NCBI GenBank assembly: GCA_016584305.1
Contig: JACEEZ010003493.1
Span: 261,367 to 325,366, forward strand
Source of the DNA: Chionoecetes opilio
Taxonomy: Eukaryota; Arthropoda; Malacostraca; Decapoda; Majidae
Direction of reading: 5' to 3'
DNA length: 64,000 nucleotides
A program made the translations under genes and the position numbers. This document shows, in pieces, positions 63,451-64,000 of the stretch (its first letter is position 1; every line of letters begins with the position of its first letter). The notes below the pieces were generated by a model, which saw only the letters and a program-made list of their open reading frames with translations, was not told the origin of the DNA and searched no databases.

Positions 63451-63887
63451 GACTATGCGGTCCAGTTTTGGTCTCCATATTACAGGATGGATATAGCCTT
63501 GTTAGAAACAGTGCAGAGAAGGATGACCAAAATGATACAAGGGATGCGTAACTTTAGCTATGAGAAGGGATTGAAGTTATTAAAATTACACTCACTCGAG
63601 AGACGCAGAGTAAGGGGCGATCTGATAGAAGTTTTTAAGTGGATAAAGGGATTTAATAAAGGAGAGGTAGTAAAAGTTCTTACGGCTTTTAACCAGGGTA
63701 GAACAAGAAGTAACGGATTCAAGCTGGAAAAGCGTAGATTTAGAAAGGAAATAGGGAAAAACTGGTTCACAAATAGGGTGGTGAATGAGTGGAATGGTCT
63801 CAGTAGACAGGTAGTTAATGCTGAGTCATTTGGGAGCTTTAAAGAGGAGTTGGATAGGTTCATTGATGGGGATGAAAGGTGGATGTA
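63451..63887 (+). pseudogene. CR1-like ORF2 C-terminal domain (outer LINE)
   Basis: Starts in frame with the part before the MITE: DYAVQFWSPYYRMDIALLE, RMTKMIQGMRNFSYE, RRRVRGDLIEVFKWIKGFN, NWFTNRVVNEWNGLSRQVV, then FIDGDERWM and TAG. No stop within this piece. Domain of unknown function that ends many CR1-type ORF2 proteins; closely similar to 12140-12600, which is more damaged. Confidence 0.88.
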
Positions 63888-64000
63888 GGTAGTGTTAGGT
63901 GACAGGAACTACCACGTGTAGGCCTCGCGGCCTCTTGTAGCTTCCTTATTTTCTTATGTTCTTATGCAAGTCCGGATAATTTTATCTGCTCAGTTAATGA

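Larger units (their letters stand above)
59329..63966 (+). mobile_element. CR1-like LINE split by a nested MITE and LINE
   Basis: Host element pieces are 59329-60316 and 63449-63966. Deleting 60317-63448 and one TA rejoins the coding frame exactly (..RPHL, then DYAVQFW). The 3' end is a run of TTCTTATG units (about 63950-63966), the CR1 hallmark. 5'-truncated before the RT. Same family as 10640-12656. Confidence 0.9.

Overview
The window is repeat-dense, intron-rich-style animal DNA with no intact host gene that I can support. Three things point to an arthropod, most likely a decapod crustacean and plausibly a brachyuran crab. It is packed with long (GA)n/(CT)n and (TA)n microsatellites. It carries several non-LTR retrotransposon families of the kinds familiar from decapod genomes (CR1-like with an octamer-repeat tail, RTE-like, I/Jockey-like). 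It also carries Helitron, mariner, PIF/Harbinger and Foldback-type DNA elements. The crab assignment is inference from remembered family character, not from a marker gene.

Layout. 1-1.0 kb: fragment of a Helitron-like tandem array. 1.5-2.8 kb: a decayed gene of an uncharacterised, transposon-like zinc-binding protein family. 3.3-4.0 kb: one member of an inverted repeat pair (partner 18.6-19.3 kb). 4.9-5.6 kb: a mariner-type MITE filled with CAC-type simple repeat and inserted in a TA microsatellite. 5.9-8.9 kb: segment A of an inverted duplication. 10.6-12.7 kb: CR1-like LINE with its reverse transcriptase (RT) deleted. 12.7-20.5 kb: mostly simple sequence. 20.9-23.7 kb: ORF1 of an I/Jockey-like LINE, split by a second LINE inserted in reverse with a 10-bp target duplication. 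24.1-34.6 kb: segment B, the inverted copy of A, swollen by a ~3 kb insertion holding a Harbinger MITE, a 3.7 kb Helitron array and a Foldback-like element. 36.3-38.1 kb: a second Harbinger MITE and Helitron fragments. 38.8-42.3 kb: homopolymer-rich sequence with a long inverted repeat. 42.8-45.8 kb: RTE and CR1-like 3' fragments. 48.3-53.3 kb: badly decayed Gypsy-like LTR retrotransposon on the minus strand. 54.8 and 56.4-57.0 kb: further palindromes. 57.5-58.9 kb: a long CT tract next to a minus-strand LINE fragment. 59.3-64.0 kb: a three-level nest, LINE inside MITE inside LINE.

The most informative point is that segments A and B act as each other's control. A preserves the empty sites of two insertions in B. 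Those empty sites show directly that the Helitron array went in between A and T with no duplication, and that the Foldback-like element made a 9-bp duplication. The Helitron array has complete 3' ends joined directly to the next 5' end (head to tail), two perfect tandem hairpins, and a ~52-bp cassette shared with an unrelated TA-duplicating MITE. All coordinates were read by eye. No alignment, fold or database search was run.
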